Source: an uncultured Bacteroidales bacterium
GTDB lineage: Bacteria > Bacteroidota > Bacteroidia > Bacteroidales > UBA932
DNA: 64,000 nucleotides
Direction of reading: 5' to 3'
Assembly: GCA_900541925.1 (NCBI GenBank)
Contig: UQMB01000003.1
Span: 124,001-188,000 of the forward strand
The notes under the pieces are model-generated. The model made no database searches and was not told the origin of the DNA. It was given only the letters and a program-made list of their open reading frames with translations. The position numbers and the translations under genes were made by a program. Below, one piece after another: positions 56,233 through 64,000 of this stretch. Numbering within the stretch: the first letter of the stretch is position 1; each line of letters starts with the position of its first letter.

Positions 56233-59200
56233 TCAGTGTTTTTCCTTGGAAGATTTCATGTATTCGGATGGGGTCATCTTGTACATGGCCGCGAAGGCGC
56301 GGGTAAAGTAGGAAGCGTTGGAGAAGCCTACCGAATACATGACTTCCGAGACGGTGAAGTTGCCGGTCTGCAATAGCAGGGCCGCTTTTTTGAGGCGGAT
56401 TGAACGTATGTATTCGACCGCTGACATGCCGGTGAACTGCTTGACCTTCCGGTAGAGCTGCTTGTCGTTGAATCCGCCCATCTCGCATAGCCGTCCGACG
56501 GACAAGGTCGAATCGTCAAGGTTATCTTCAATCAGCTGCATCACTTTTTGAAGGAACCGTTCGTCCTGAGAGGCGCTTCTCTGGACGGACGGATTGGAAA
56601 TCATCTCCATCCGGATTTTTTGCTCCATCCGTTTCTTCCCGGAGAGTAACTGGTGGACTCTGGCTGTGAGAGTCTGCGGGTCGAAAGGTTTGGGCAGGAA
56701 GATGTCTATATTGAGGTCAATGCTCTTCTGTTCGGTTTCAGCATCGTCCTTTGCGGTCAGCAGAATGATGGGGATGGTGCTCAGAGGGCCGTAGGCGCAT
56801 ATCTGCCTGCACATTTCCAGTCCGTCCATCACCGGCATCAGAACATCCGAGATTATGAGGTCAGGAAGGACATCTTTGCACAGCTTGAGACCGCTTTTTC
56901 CGTTATGGGAGCAGATGCATCGGAAGTCCTTTTCGAGGAGGCTTTCAATGAACTGGCAAATCTGGACATTATCATCGATGATGGCAATCAGAGGTTTGTC
57001 GGAGTTGTCCTGATCGGAGGATGCTGGCACTTCGTCCGCGGACCGGTCGGACAGGACGGGGAGCAGGAGCGTAAAAGATGTGCCCTGCCGGTCTGAATCA
57101 ATGCTGACACGTCCTCCGTGCAACTCGACATATTGCTTGATTATCGACAGGCCGATGCCGGTGCTGTCATGTCCTTTCCCTTTGGTCCTGGAGGATTCGA
57201 AATAGCGTTGGAATACAAATGGAAGATCTTCGTCCGGAATGCCGACTCCGGTGTCGGAGACCTTGACTATAAGTTGTCCATCCTCAAGGCTCCGGTCAAG
57301 TGTGAGCAGGATTGATCCGCCCTCCAGCGTGTATTTACAGGCGTTGGACAGCAGATTGTTCATTATGGTCTCCATTTTTACGACATCTGCCCGGACGGGA
57401 ATCCTGGGCTGGCTGCTGTCAAAGATGAATTCGTGCTGTGGAAAACTGTCCTTGAATGAGTTGAAGATGCTGCGTGCGAATTCCACGAAATCCATCTCTG
57501 TGGGAATCAGACTGGAGACGATCCCTTTCGCCTCGTTTAAGTGGTTGATGGCATGATGGATCAGTGTGCTGATTTTCATCGCGTTGTCCTGAATTATGCG
57601 CAAATCTTTGACATCAGATTCGGCGTTGGCTTCTCCAAGGAGTTTGCCGACGGGACCGATGATCAGGCTGAGCGGTGTCTTGAATTCGTGGGCGACATCC
57701 TGGAAGAAGGCTTCCTTCTGGCGGGTCTGCTCCACCAGTTCGTCCCTGCGGATCCGCTCTGTTTCCAGATTCCTCCGCATGGTGATGAATCGGATGAGAC
57801 CATATATAAGTGCGCAGACAATCAGCAGATAGGCTGCCAGCATGGGCATGGAAAAATACCATGGCTGCCGTATGCGGAAAGTGACCAGTTCCGTCTTTTC
57901 AGAAGAAAAGTTCGTGTCTGACATGACGGAAATGACGTACTTTCCCGGAGATGCGGTCGTCAGGTTCAGTTTGTTGCCGTAGACGGTCCCGTCCCACGAT
58001 GAAGTAGACCCGTCAATATGGCAGGAGAAACGGTGGGGCAGTTCATCGTTGAAATTGAAATCGGAAAAAGAGAAGACGAGATGGTTTTCATCATGGGCCA
58101 GATTCAGAGGCCCGGACCATGGAATTTTTTCCTGAATATGCCAGTCGTTGTTGACCTGGACACCAGTCAGACGCGGGGGAGAGGAGCGTGCCGTCATCAG
58201 CCTTTGCAGGTTGGTCAGGTCAAGTATGTCGGCGGCCCCGATTCCACCCAGAAGAACGCGTCTCCGTTTCCTGTCGTAGTCGATGCTCAGGTAGTTGCTG
58301 TATGTGTCCAGATTGAAGGCGGTCATTGTCTTCTTTTCTATGATGCGGAATCCCTCTGAAGTGCATATCCATATTTGTCCGTCTACCTCCGCCATGGAAT
58401 GGATGGACAATGCCGTACCTGAATGGAGGGGCGCAACACTTGTGGACAGGCCGTCCTTCGTCCGTTTGACGCATACCGCTTTATCAACTGAAGCCAGCCA
58501 GATGTTCCCTTCCATATCGGTGGTCAGGCAGTCTGCAGACGGCATTTCAGGAATCTCGAAAGGAATGAGCTTGCCTTTGGCTGTGTCAAGCCGGAAAACG
58601 TGTTTGTCCTGCCCCAGTATCCAGATGTCGCCATGTGCATCTTTCCTGATTTGATACAGGACATCAACGTTGAGTCCGTCCTTGCGGGTGTAATGTGCAA
58701 GGATTTCGTCGCCGGCGCTCAGGTGGTAAAGGCCGTCATAGGTAGCTGCCCACATGTCTTTCAATCCCGGAATAAGGTCGTAGATCCAGTTGTGGGATCC
58801 CTTTATGATACGGGTCTTGAAAGAACCGCTTTGTTCATCGTATTGGAGATATCCTCCGTCCGTGGCTGCATATATGGCCCCGGTCTCTTTGTTTTCGACA
58901 AGGCGGTAGACTTTATTGTGCGGAATCTTGTTCCCGGTGCCGCTCATGGTAAAATGCCGTACGGTTCCATCCGTTTGCTGGAGCACGATTCCATGGGAAC
59001 CTCCCAGCCAGAGCCTGTCCTTGCTGTCACGCAGTGCGGTGACATATCGGGCATTATTGATTTCCGGAAGGTCTGAAACCGGAAGAAAGACCGGGTGCTG
59101 ATGCAAAGTCAGCATCCCGTTGTCAGTGGCAAACCAGATGTCCCCGCCTGTGTCCTGAAAACAGTCCCATGCAACGGAGGGATTGATCTCGCTAATGCTT

Positions 59201-59970
59201 CCGGTTTCGGGGTTGACAAGGAAGATTCCGCTGTCTGTTCCCGCCAGCAGTTGGCCGTTGTCATCTTTACAGAGGGTTTTGACTACGGGCATGCTGATAC
59301 GGGTGCTTATCTGTTGTGTCGAAGGATTGTATTTCAGCAGTGCACCGGGAGTTCCCAACCATAGGCCGTCTTTTTCGGGAAGAATGCAAGAGACCACATG
59401 AATCCGTGCTCTATCAAGGAGCATTTCGAGCCTATGGTCGGAAGGGGAGTATCTTGCCAGTCCGCCTTCGCCCCCGAGATAGATGAAGTCATCCGCCCGG
59501 ACCACGGAAAAAACGTTATCTCCGGAAATGCGTTCAGATGAATGGGTTTCCGGGTTGAACCGGTATAAACCTGAAGCGGTCCCGCAGAACAGGATATGCC
59601 CGTCTTGAATGATACTGTGCGTGTCTTTGTCGCCGAAGGCCTCGAGTTGCCCGTACGTTTTATTGACCGGGTCGAACGAAAACAGGCCGTGATCGGTTCC
59701 CAGAAGCAGACTGTCTTCCCGGACGAGAATGCATTGGATGTTCAATGGCCCTTCAGGGTATGGGTATGGGACGAGGTCGTACCCGTCGAAACTGTAAAGG
59801 CTGTTGGCACTGCCCAGCCAAGCCGGCCCGTCTGTCTCGCGGGCGATGGAACGTAGGGAAAGAAGTTCCGTCTTGCCTCTGAAATCATCGAATACATGGG
59901 CTGCCTGCCGGGCAGTCATGCTGCCGGCTTTCAGGAGCAGAAGGAATATGATGGGAATTATTCTTTTCAT
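56233..59970 (-). CDS. Hybrid two-component system sensor/regulator (HTCS), second
   Basis: 1,245 residues. Signal peptide; periplasmic beta-propeller (~25-600, e.g. 'DSKDRLWLGGSHGIVLQQTD'); Y_Y_Y domain; membrane helix just before the kinase ('MLAAYLLIVCALIYGLIRFI'). His761 in 'DVAHEFKTPLSLII' is the phospho-acceptor; the HATPase has 'NLLSNACKYTLEGGS' and 'STGIGLSIIKQYVELHGG'. The receiver carries Asp1042 in 'LIISDVLMPVMDGLEM', and a C-terminal AraC HTH includes 'EVMYSVGFSNASYFTRAFAA'. It lies between two GH2 genes and is divergent from the second, a usual spot for the local regulator. It differs throughout from the HTCS at 46047, so it should sense another ligand. Confidence 0.95.
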   Translation of the reverse strand: MKRIIPIIFLLLLKAGSMTARQAAHVFDDFRGKTELLSLRSIARETDGPAWLGSANSLYSFDGYDLVPYPYPEGPLNIQCILVREDSLLLGTDHGLFSFDPVNKTYGQLEAFGDKDTHSIIQDGHILFCGTASGLYRFNPETHSSERISGDNVFSVVRADDFIYLGGEGGLARYSPSDHRLEMLLDRARIHVVSCILPEKDGLWLGTPGALLKYNPSTQQISTRISMPVVKTLCKDDNGQLLAGTDSGIFLVNPETGSISEINPSVAWDCFQDTGGDIWFATDNGMLTLHQHPVFLPVSDLPEINNARYVTALRDSKDRLWLGGSHGIVLQQTDGTVRHFTMSGTGNKIPHNKVYRLVENKETGAIYAATDGGYLQYDEQSGSFKTRIIKGSHNWIYDLIPGLKDMWAATYDGLYHLSAGDEILAHYTRKDGLNVDVLYQIRKDAHGDIWILGQDKHVFRLDTAKGKLIPFEIPEMPSADCLTTDMEGNIWLASVDKAVCVKRTKDGLSTSVAPLHSGTALSIHSMAEVDGQIWICTSEGFRIIEKKTMTAFNLDTYSNYLSIDYDRKRRRVLLGGIGAADILDLTNLQRLMTARSSPPRLTGVQVNNDWHIQEKIPWSGPLNLAHDENHLVFSFSDFNFNDELPHRFSCHIDGSTSSWDGTVYGNKLNLTTASPGKYVISVMSDTNFSSEKTELVTFRIRQPWYFSMPMLAAYLLIVCALIYGLIRFITMRRNLETERIRRDELVEQTRQKEAFFQDVAHEFKTPLSLIIGPVGKLLGEANAESDVKDLRIIQDNAMKISTLIHHAINHLNEAKGIVSSLIPTEMDFVEFARSIFNSFKDSFPQHEFIFDSSQPRIPVRADVVKMETIMNNLLSNACKYTLEGGSILLTLDRSLEDGQLIVKVSDTGVGIPDEDLPFVFQRYFESSRTKGKGHDSTGIGLSIIKQYVELHGGRVSIDSDRQGTSFTLLLPVLSDRSADEVPASSDQDNSDKPLIAIIDDNVQICQFIESLLEKDFRCICSHNGKSGLKLCKDVLPDLIISDVLMPVMDGLEMCRQICAYGPLSTIPIILLTAKDDAETEQKSIDLNIDIFLPKPFDPQTLTARVHQLLSGKKRMEQKIRMEMISNPSVQRSASQDERFLQKVMQLIEDNLDDSTLSVGRLCEMGGFNDKQLYRKVKQFTGMSAVEYIRSIRLKKAALLLQTGNFTVSEVMYSVGFSNASYFTRAFAAMYKMTPSEYMKSSKEKH

Positions 59971-60082
59971 GTTGTTTCATGGACAGGTCTTAAATATACA
60001 AATAAAAAAACGTTCCGGAAATCGTTTTTCGTTTCGTGTCAGAATCGGTCCGTTCAGTGCTAGTACCGGACGGATAAAAATG

Positions 60083-60090
60083 TACCTTTG
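60083..60090 (+). promoter_or_regulatory. -7 box of the second GH2 gene
   Basis: TACCTTTG, an exact TAnnTTTG match, 23 bases before the start codon at 60114 in the divergent region shared with the sensor gene. Confidence 0.55.
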
Positions 60091-60113
60091 TAACACGATA
60101 ACCAATTTTGAAT

Positions 60114-62528
60114 ATGAGGATAACAATAAAACTTTTTCTCTCCGGGCTTCTGGTAGCGGCGGCGCTGTCTTGCAGCCATCCTTCCGGGCGTCAGACGGAG
60201 GACTTTAATTTTGAGTGGCTTTTCCGTCTGGGGTATGATGCCTCGTGGTCTTCTCCCGGGCTTGATGATTCGGCGTGGAGGTCTCTCCGGCTCCCGCATG
60301 ACTGGAGTATCGAGGGCGAGTTCTCGCCCGAGCATCCGGCCGGGGTCAACGGCGGTGCCCTCCCTGGCGGAATCGGCTGGTATCGCAAACACTTCAAGAC
60401 TCCTGAAGCGGAGCGTGTCGCTGTGGAGTTTGACGGCGTTTATATGAACAGTACAGTCTGGCTCAATGGCGTCAAGATCGGGGGCCGGCCCTATGGTTAC
60501 AGTTCCTTCAGCGTGGATCTGTCCGGGGCTCTGAATCCGCAAGGGGAGGACAATGTCCTTGTGGTGAAAGTGGACCATTCCAAGCAGCCGAGCGGCCGGT
60601 GGTACACGGGAAGCGGAATCTACCGGAATGTGCGTCTGGTATGCACGGGTGAGAACCGGATTGCCTACAACGGCATTTGCGTGACGGCTCCGGAAATATC
60701 GGACTCTGAGGCGGCTGTGCTGGTGCGGACCGAATTGGATGCAGCCGATCCTTCCTCCTGCACCGTTTCCCATCGCATCATGGATGCGGATGGGAGGACT
60801 GTCGCGGAAGGGACGGATGATGAAAAACTCCGTATTGTGAGGCCGCACCGTTGGGATATTACGGATCCTTACTTGTATACGGTCGAAACAGAGCTGAAAG
60901 ACAAGGGTAAGGTAGTGGACAGGGTACGGACACGCATCGGCATCCGGGAGACTGAGTGGGATGTGGACAAAGGCTTCTTCCTCAATGGCCGTGCGGTCAA
61001 GTTGAACGGTGCTTGCCTGCATCATGATCTCGGCTGCATCGGCACTGCCGTGCACCGCCGCGCCTTGCAGCGTCAGCTGGAAATCCTTCAGGCGGCAGGT
61101 TTCAATGCCATACGTACGGCCCATAACATCCCTGCTTCCGAGTTGCTCGACCTCTGCGACGAAATGGGCCTGCTGGTCCTTGATGAGGCTTTCGACAAGT
61201 GGCGTGGGCGCAAGGAAGATCCCGGTTACGGTGCTTTTTTTGACGAATGGAATACGCGGGACCTGACAGATTGGGTGAAGCGTGACCGCAATCATCCGAG
61301 CGTGGTCATATGGAGCATCGGCAACGAGATAGGCGAGCAGATGGCCCGTACCGAAGAGGAACACAAGGACCATGAAGATCTCGCCCGCCATCTGGCTGAT
61401 GTTATACGTGCCAACGATCCCACACGCCCGGTGACCTGCGGGTGCAACGCACCATCCAAGGACAATTGCGTGTATACTAGTGAAGCCCTGGATGTGACAG
61501 GACTGAATTACAGGGCCTATGCGTATGACTCCCTGCGGGCCTGGTTCCCGGGAAAGCCCATCCTGGCAACAGAGACTGTGTCGGCCCAGAACAGCCGGGG
61601 CATCTATTATCAGCCGTCCACCATCCTCCGTGTTCCGGGATGGAAGCCGTGGTCCGGTACACCTGAGCCTACAGGGAAGGAACTTGAGGGGCTGATTCCG
61701 AACCAATGCAGCGCCTATGATAATTCCAGGGCCCTTTGGGATTGCACGACTACTCACGAGCAGGCCTGGATTCCGATACGGGACAGGGAATGGGTGGCCG
61801 GAGGTTTCATCTGGACAGGCTTCGATTATCTGGGCGAACCTACCGCTTTCGGCTGGCCTTCCCGCAGTTCCTATTTCGGCATTGTGGATCTCGCCGGTTT
61901 CCCCAAGGACCCGTATTATATGTACCAGTCGGAATGGACGGATAAGACCATGTTGCATCTTTTCCCGCACTGGAACTGGACGGAAGGGGAAAAGGTCGAT
62001 GTCTGGGCGTATTACAATAATGCCGATGAGATTGAGCTGTTCCTCAACGGGAAATCACTCGGGCGTACGTCCAAAACTCATGACCGGCTCCATGCCATCT
62101 GGCCGGAAGTGGTGTTTGAATCAGGAAAGATAGAGGCTGTTTCCTACAAGGATGGCATAGAAGTCGCCCGTGCAGTCCGGGAAACGGCCGGCCCTGCCGC
62201 CGGATTGCGTCTTACGGCAGACCGTAATACCATTGATGCGGATGGCTATGACTTGAGTTTCGTGACGGTGGAAGCGGTGGATGCCGAAGGCCGTGCTCTG
62301 CCGCAGGCTGACGCCATGCTGAATTTCCGCGTGGAAGGAGCGGGGGAACTTCTGGGAATCGATAATGGCGATGCCGCGGATACCCTCTGCATGAAGGGGT
62401 CGGTTAAGCCGCTCTTCAGCGGGAAGGCTATCGCTGTCATCCGCTCTTTCCGTGGAGAAAAGGGAATCGCTACATTAAAGGTCTCCAGCGAGCTTGGAGA
62501 CGCTGAATTGGACATCAAAATCCGCTAA
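60114..62528 (+). CDS. GH2 beta-galactosidase-like lipoprotein
   Basis: 804 residues from ATG 60114; a TTG two codons upstream is not needed. Lipobox 'LVAAALSC' (Cys20) puts it in the outer or periplasmic membrane leaflet. Domain order: sugar-binding jelly roll (~30-180, 'DDSAWRSLRLPHDWSIEGEF', 'YTGSGIYRNVRL'), Ig domain, and TIM barrel (~285-590). The acid/base is Glu405 in 'VIWSIGNEIGEQM' and the nucleophile Glu487 in 'KPILATETVSAQN'. Two C-terminal beta domains (~600-804, DUF4982-like 'VWAYYNNADEIELFLNGKSL' and an invasin-like Ig) complete it. This layout is common in Bacteroidota beta-galactosidases acting on plant and host glycans. The esterase gene starts 4 bases after its stop. Confidence 0.93.
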   Translation: MRITIKLFLSGLLVAAALSCSHPSGRQTEDFNFEWLFRLGYDASWSSPGLDDSAWRSLRLPHDWSIEGEFSPEHPAGVNGGALPGGIGWYRKHFKTPEAERVAVEFDGVYMNSTVWLNGVKIGGRPYGYSSFSVDLSGALNPQGEDNVLVVKVDHSKQPSGRWYTGSGIYRNVRLVCTGENRIAYNGICVTAPEISDSEAAVLVRTELDAADPSSCTVSHRIMDADGRTVAEGTDDEKLRIVRPHRWDITDPYLYTVETELKDKGKVVDRVRTRIGIRETEWDVDKGFFLNGRAVKLNGACLHHDLGCIGTAVHRRALQRQLEILQAAGFNAIRTAHNIPASELLDLCDEMGLLVLDEAFDKWRGRKEDPGYGAFFDEWNTRDLTDWVKRDRNHPSVVIWSIGNEIGEQMARTEEEHKDHEDLARHLADVIRANDPTRPVTCGCNAPSKDNCVYTSEALDVTGLNYRAYAYDSLRAWFPGKPILATETVSAQNSRGIYYQPSTILRVPGWKPWSGTPEPTGKELEGLIPNQCSAYDNSRALWDCTTTHEQAWIPIRDREWVAGGFIWTGFDYLGEPTAFGWPSRSSYFGIVDLAGFPKDPYYMYQSEWTDKTMLHLFPHWNWTEGEKVDVWAYYNNADEIELFLNGKSLGRTSKTHDRLHAIWPEVVFESGKIEAVSYKDGIEVARAVRETAGPAAGLRLTADRNTIDADGYDLSFVTVEAVDAEGRALPQADAMLNFRVEGAGELLGIDNGDAADTLCMKGSVKPLFSGKAIAVIRSFRGEKGIATLKVSSELGDAELDIKIR

Positions 62529-62532
62529 TGAT

Positions 62533-64000
62533 ATGAAAAGAACTTGTTTGTATGCCTGTTTGGCAGCATTGACGATGCTGGCCGCCTGTGGTACGAATAC
62601 CTCGGGAGACCCGCTTGTGGTCAAGACGGAAGCCGGAACGATCCACGGTTTCATGGATGAGGAAATCTATGCTTTTGCGGGCATCCCTTATTGCAAAGCG
62701 GAGCGTTTCATGCCGCCGCAGAAAGCGGATGTCTGGAAGGGCGTCCTGGAATGCACGAAATATCCGCCTCGCTCTATGCAGCAGATGCGTCCGATCGAAA
62801 ATGACCCGCTGGGACTTTCTGAAGAAGGGGCCACACGCCTGAATGTCTGGACCTCCGATGTGAACGGGAAGATGCCTGTGATGGTATGGCTCCATGGCGG
62901 AGGCTTCTCTTCCGGAGCCGGTTATAATAACCCTAATGACAGCGGTCGCGGCCTGGCCCGTCAGGGCGTGGTGGTGGTGAGTGTGAACCATCGTCTCAAC
63001 ATACTCGGCTTTCTGGACCTGTCTGCCTGCGGTGAAGAGTATAAGTATTCCGGCAACGTGGGAATGTTGGACATCGTGGCCGCTTTGGAGTGGGTCCGTG
63101 ACAACATCTCAGCTTTCGGCGGAGATCCGTCCAACGTGACTGTATTCGGGGAATCTGGCGGTGGATGCAAGGTAGGCACGCTGATGTGCATGCCGTCAGC
63201 CAAGGGCCTTTTCCACAAGGCGGCCATACTTAGCGGTACGCTGTTGAATGGAAATAAGGCCGAACAGACCAGCAGACTCGGAATGAAAACACTCGAAAAG
63301 TTGGGCATCGTTCCAAGTGGGGTCAGCAAACTCAATGACATTCCGTATGATCAACTGGTTCAGGCCGGATATGAGGCTTCGCGAGAATTGACCGGTATCC
63401 GCCGGCCGGGTACGGCCAACTTTTGGGGGTTCGGGCCAACTATGGACGGGGAAATACTTGTCCAACAGCCTTTCCAGCCCTCATTCTCCGAATTGTCCAA
63501 GGATATCCCGCTGCTGATAGGATCGACTTTCAACGAACTGCAGCGCACTTATTATGTCGAACAGCCGTCCGTGAATGAAGCTTGCGGAATCCTGCGACAG
63601 ACCTATGGGGACAAGACAGATGATTATATCGCTGCTTTCAAGAAAGCCTATCCTGAATTCGACACGCCGGCGGACTGGCTGTCCGTGGATCAGATGTTCC
63701 GTCCGAACACAGTGGCGACGGCGGATGCCCGCGCCGATGAGCATGCCGCTCCGGTATACACGTATATGTTCGCTTGGAAGAGCCCTGTGGAGGGTGGCCG
63801 GATGGGCGCGGCTCATGCATACGAACTTCCGTTCGTCTTCCATACCACCGAGGTCTCTCAGCAATATTTGGGAGAGGAAACGGATGAAATCCGCGCTCTT
63901 GCCGACAAGATGAGCGGTGCCTGGGTTTCCTTCGCCAAGACAGGCAAGCCTGTCGTTGACGGGTTCGACTGGAAGCCGTATTCTTCCAAGGGTGGAGATA
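62533..64000 (+). CDS. Type B carboxylesterase lipoprotein, 5' part (runs off the window)
   Basis: Open from ATG 62533 to the window end (489 codons, no stop). Lipobox 'LTMLAAC' (Cys ~19). Carboxylesterase type B markers: 'EEIYAFAGIPYCKAERF', oxyanion 'PVMVWLHGGGFSSGAGYNNP', nucleophile elbow 'NVTVFGESGGGCKVGTLM' (G-E-S-G-G), and 'LRADEHAAPVYTYMF'-like late strands with 'GAAHAYELPFVFH' holding the catalytic His. Family length is about 500-550, so only the last few dozen codons are missing. It presumably removes acyl or aromatic esters from the glycan attacked by the co-transcribed GH2 enzyme, 4 bases upstream. Confidence 0.92.
   Translation, partial: MKRTCLYACLAALTMLAACGTNTSGDPLVVKTEAGTIHGFMDEEIYAFAGIPYCKAERFMPPQKADVWKGVLECTKYPPRSMQQMRPIENDPLGLSEEGATRLNVWTSDVNGKMPVMVWLHGGGFSSGAGYNNPNDSGRGLARQGVVVVSVNHRLNILGFLDLSACGEEYKYSGNVGMLDIVAALEWVRDNISAFGGDPSNVTVFGESGGGCKVGTLMCMPSAKGLFHKAAILSGTLLNGNKAEQTSRLGMKTLEKLGIVPSGVSKLNDIPYDQLVQAGYEASRELTGIRRPGTANFWGFGPTMDGEILVQQPFQPSFSELSKDIPLLIGSTFNELQRTYYVEQPSVNEACGILRQTYGDKTDDYIAAFKKAYPEFDTPADWLSVDQMFRPNTVATADARADEHAAPVYTYMFAWKSPVEGGRMGAAHAYELPFVFHTTEVSQQYLGEETDEIRALADKMSGAWVSFAKTGKPVVDGFDWKPYSSKGGD

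Overview
The window looks like chromosome from a glycan-degrading member of the Bacteroidota, probably order Bacteroidales. The grounds are: SusC/SusD pairs, hybrid two-component regulators with extracellular propellers, BACON and fimbrillin-like lipoproteins, an UpxY-type NusG, a cysteine-poor L31, and repeated TAnnTTTG -7 promoter boxes (the Bacteroidota sigma-ABfr pattern). Base composition looks above 50% G+C, and the AT-rich toxin-antitoxin patch at 4.6-7.1 kb stands out. Genus cannot be fixed from this sequence alone.

Layout. 1-4.5 kb: the end of a SusC gene, a SusD gene and two small lipoproteins. 4.6-7.1 kb: a decayed defence patch with a DUF6922 gene and a 57-residue AbiEii stub, a fragment of a lost sulfatase gene, an intact-looking HigBA module with a palindromic operator, and an AbiEi gene with a truncated AbiEii partner. 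7.1-14.8 kb: Ser-type sulfatase, CE15-like glucuronoyl esterase, GH78 rhamnosidase and M20 peptidase. 15-27.1 kb: mostly housekeeping (S9 peptidase operon, upxY-rmlC, a small EamA transporter, tRNA-Glu, glmM-namZ, rpmE2, a degenerate PriA, msrA, thioesterase, bcp). 27.1-28.5 kb: about 1.4 kb of non-coding, hairpin-rich repeats. 28.5-50.0 kb: one large polysaccharide utilisation locus (PUL) with an agarase-like GH, a GH88-DUF2264 fusion, SusC, SusD, a 1,891-residue enzyme with two catalytic modules, two lipoproteins sharing a C-terminal module, a 53-residue peptide between them, and a hybrid two-component sensor. 50.0-53.1 kb: repeats, a DnaE/PHP fragment, a WYL-regulator stub, a DnaQ-like exonuclease and a DUF4143 ATPase. 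53.2-64 kb: a second, SusCD-less glycan cluster (alpha/beta hydrolase, two GH2 enzymes, a second hybrid sensor, a type-B carboxylesterase cut by the window end).

How it works together. In the large PUL, the surface lipoproteins and SusD would bind the glycan. The large clan-A enzyme and the agarase-like enzyme would cut it, SusC would import oligosaccharides, and GH88-DUF2264 would remove unsaturated or ordinary uronic acids in the periplasm. The adjacent hybrid sensor would induce the operon. Rhamnosidase, glucuronoyl esterase and sulfatase next door fit a uronate- and rhamnose-containing, possibly sulfated, plant or algal glycan. That substrate is an inference.

The most unusual feature is an 81-bp element with perfect 14-bp terminal inverted repeats and an adjacent 18-bp tandem repeat. 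It occurs twice in the same orientation, differing at one base, immediately outside both ends of the 21.5-kb PUL. Other notable items are a 108-bp nested-palindrome repeat present twice, a PriA homologue lacking both Walker A and the zinc domain, and the double-catalytic 1,891-residue enzyme.
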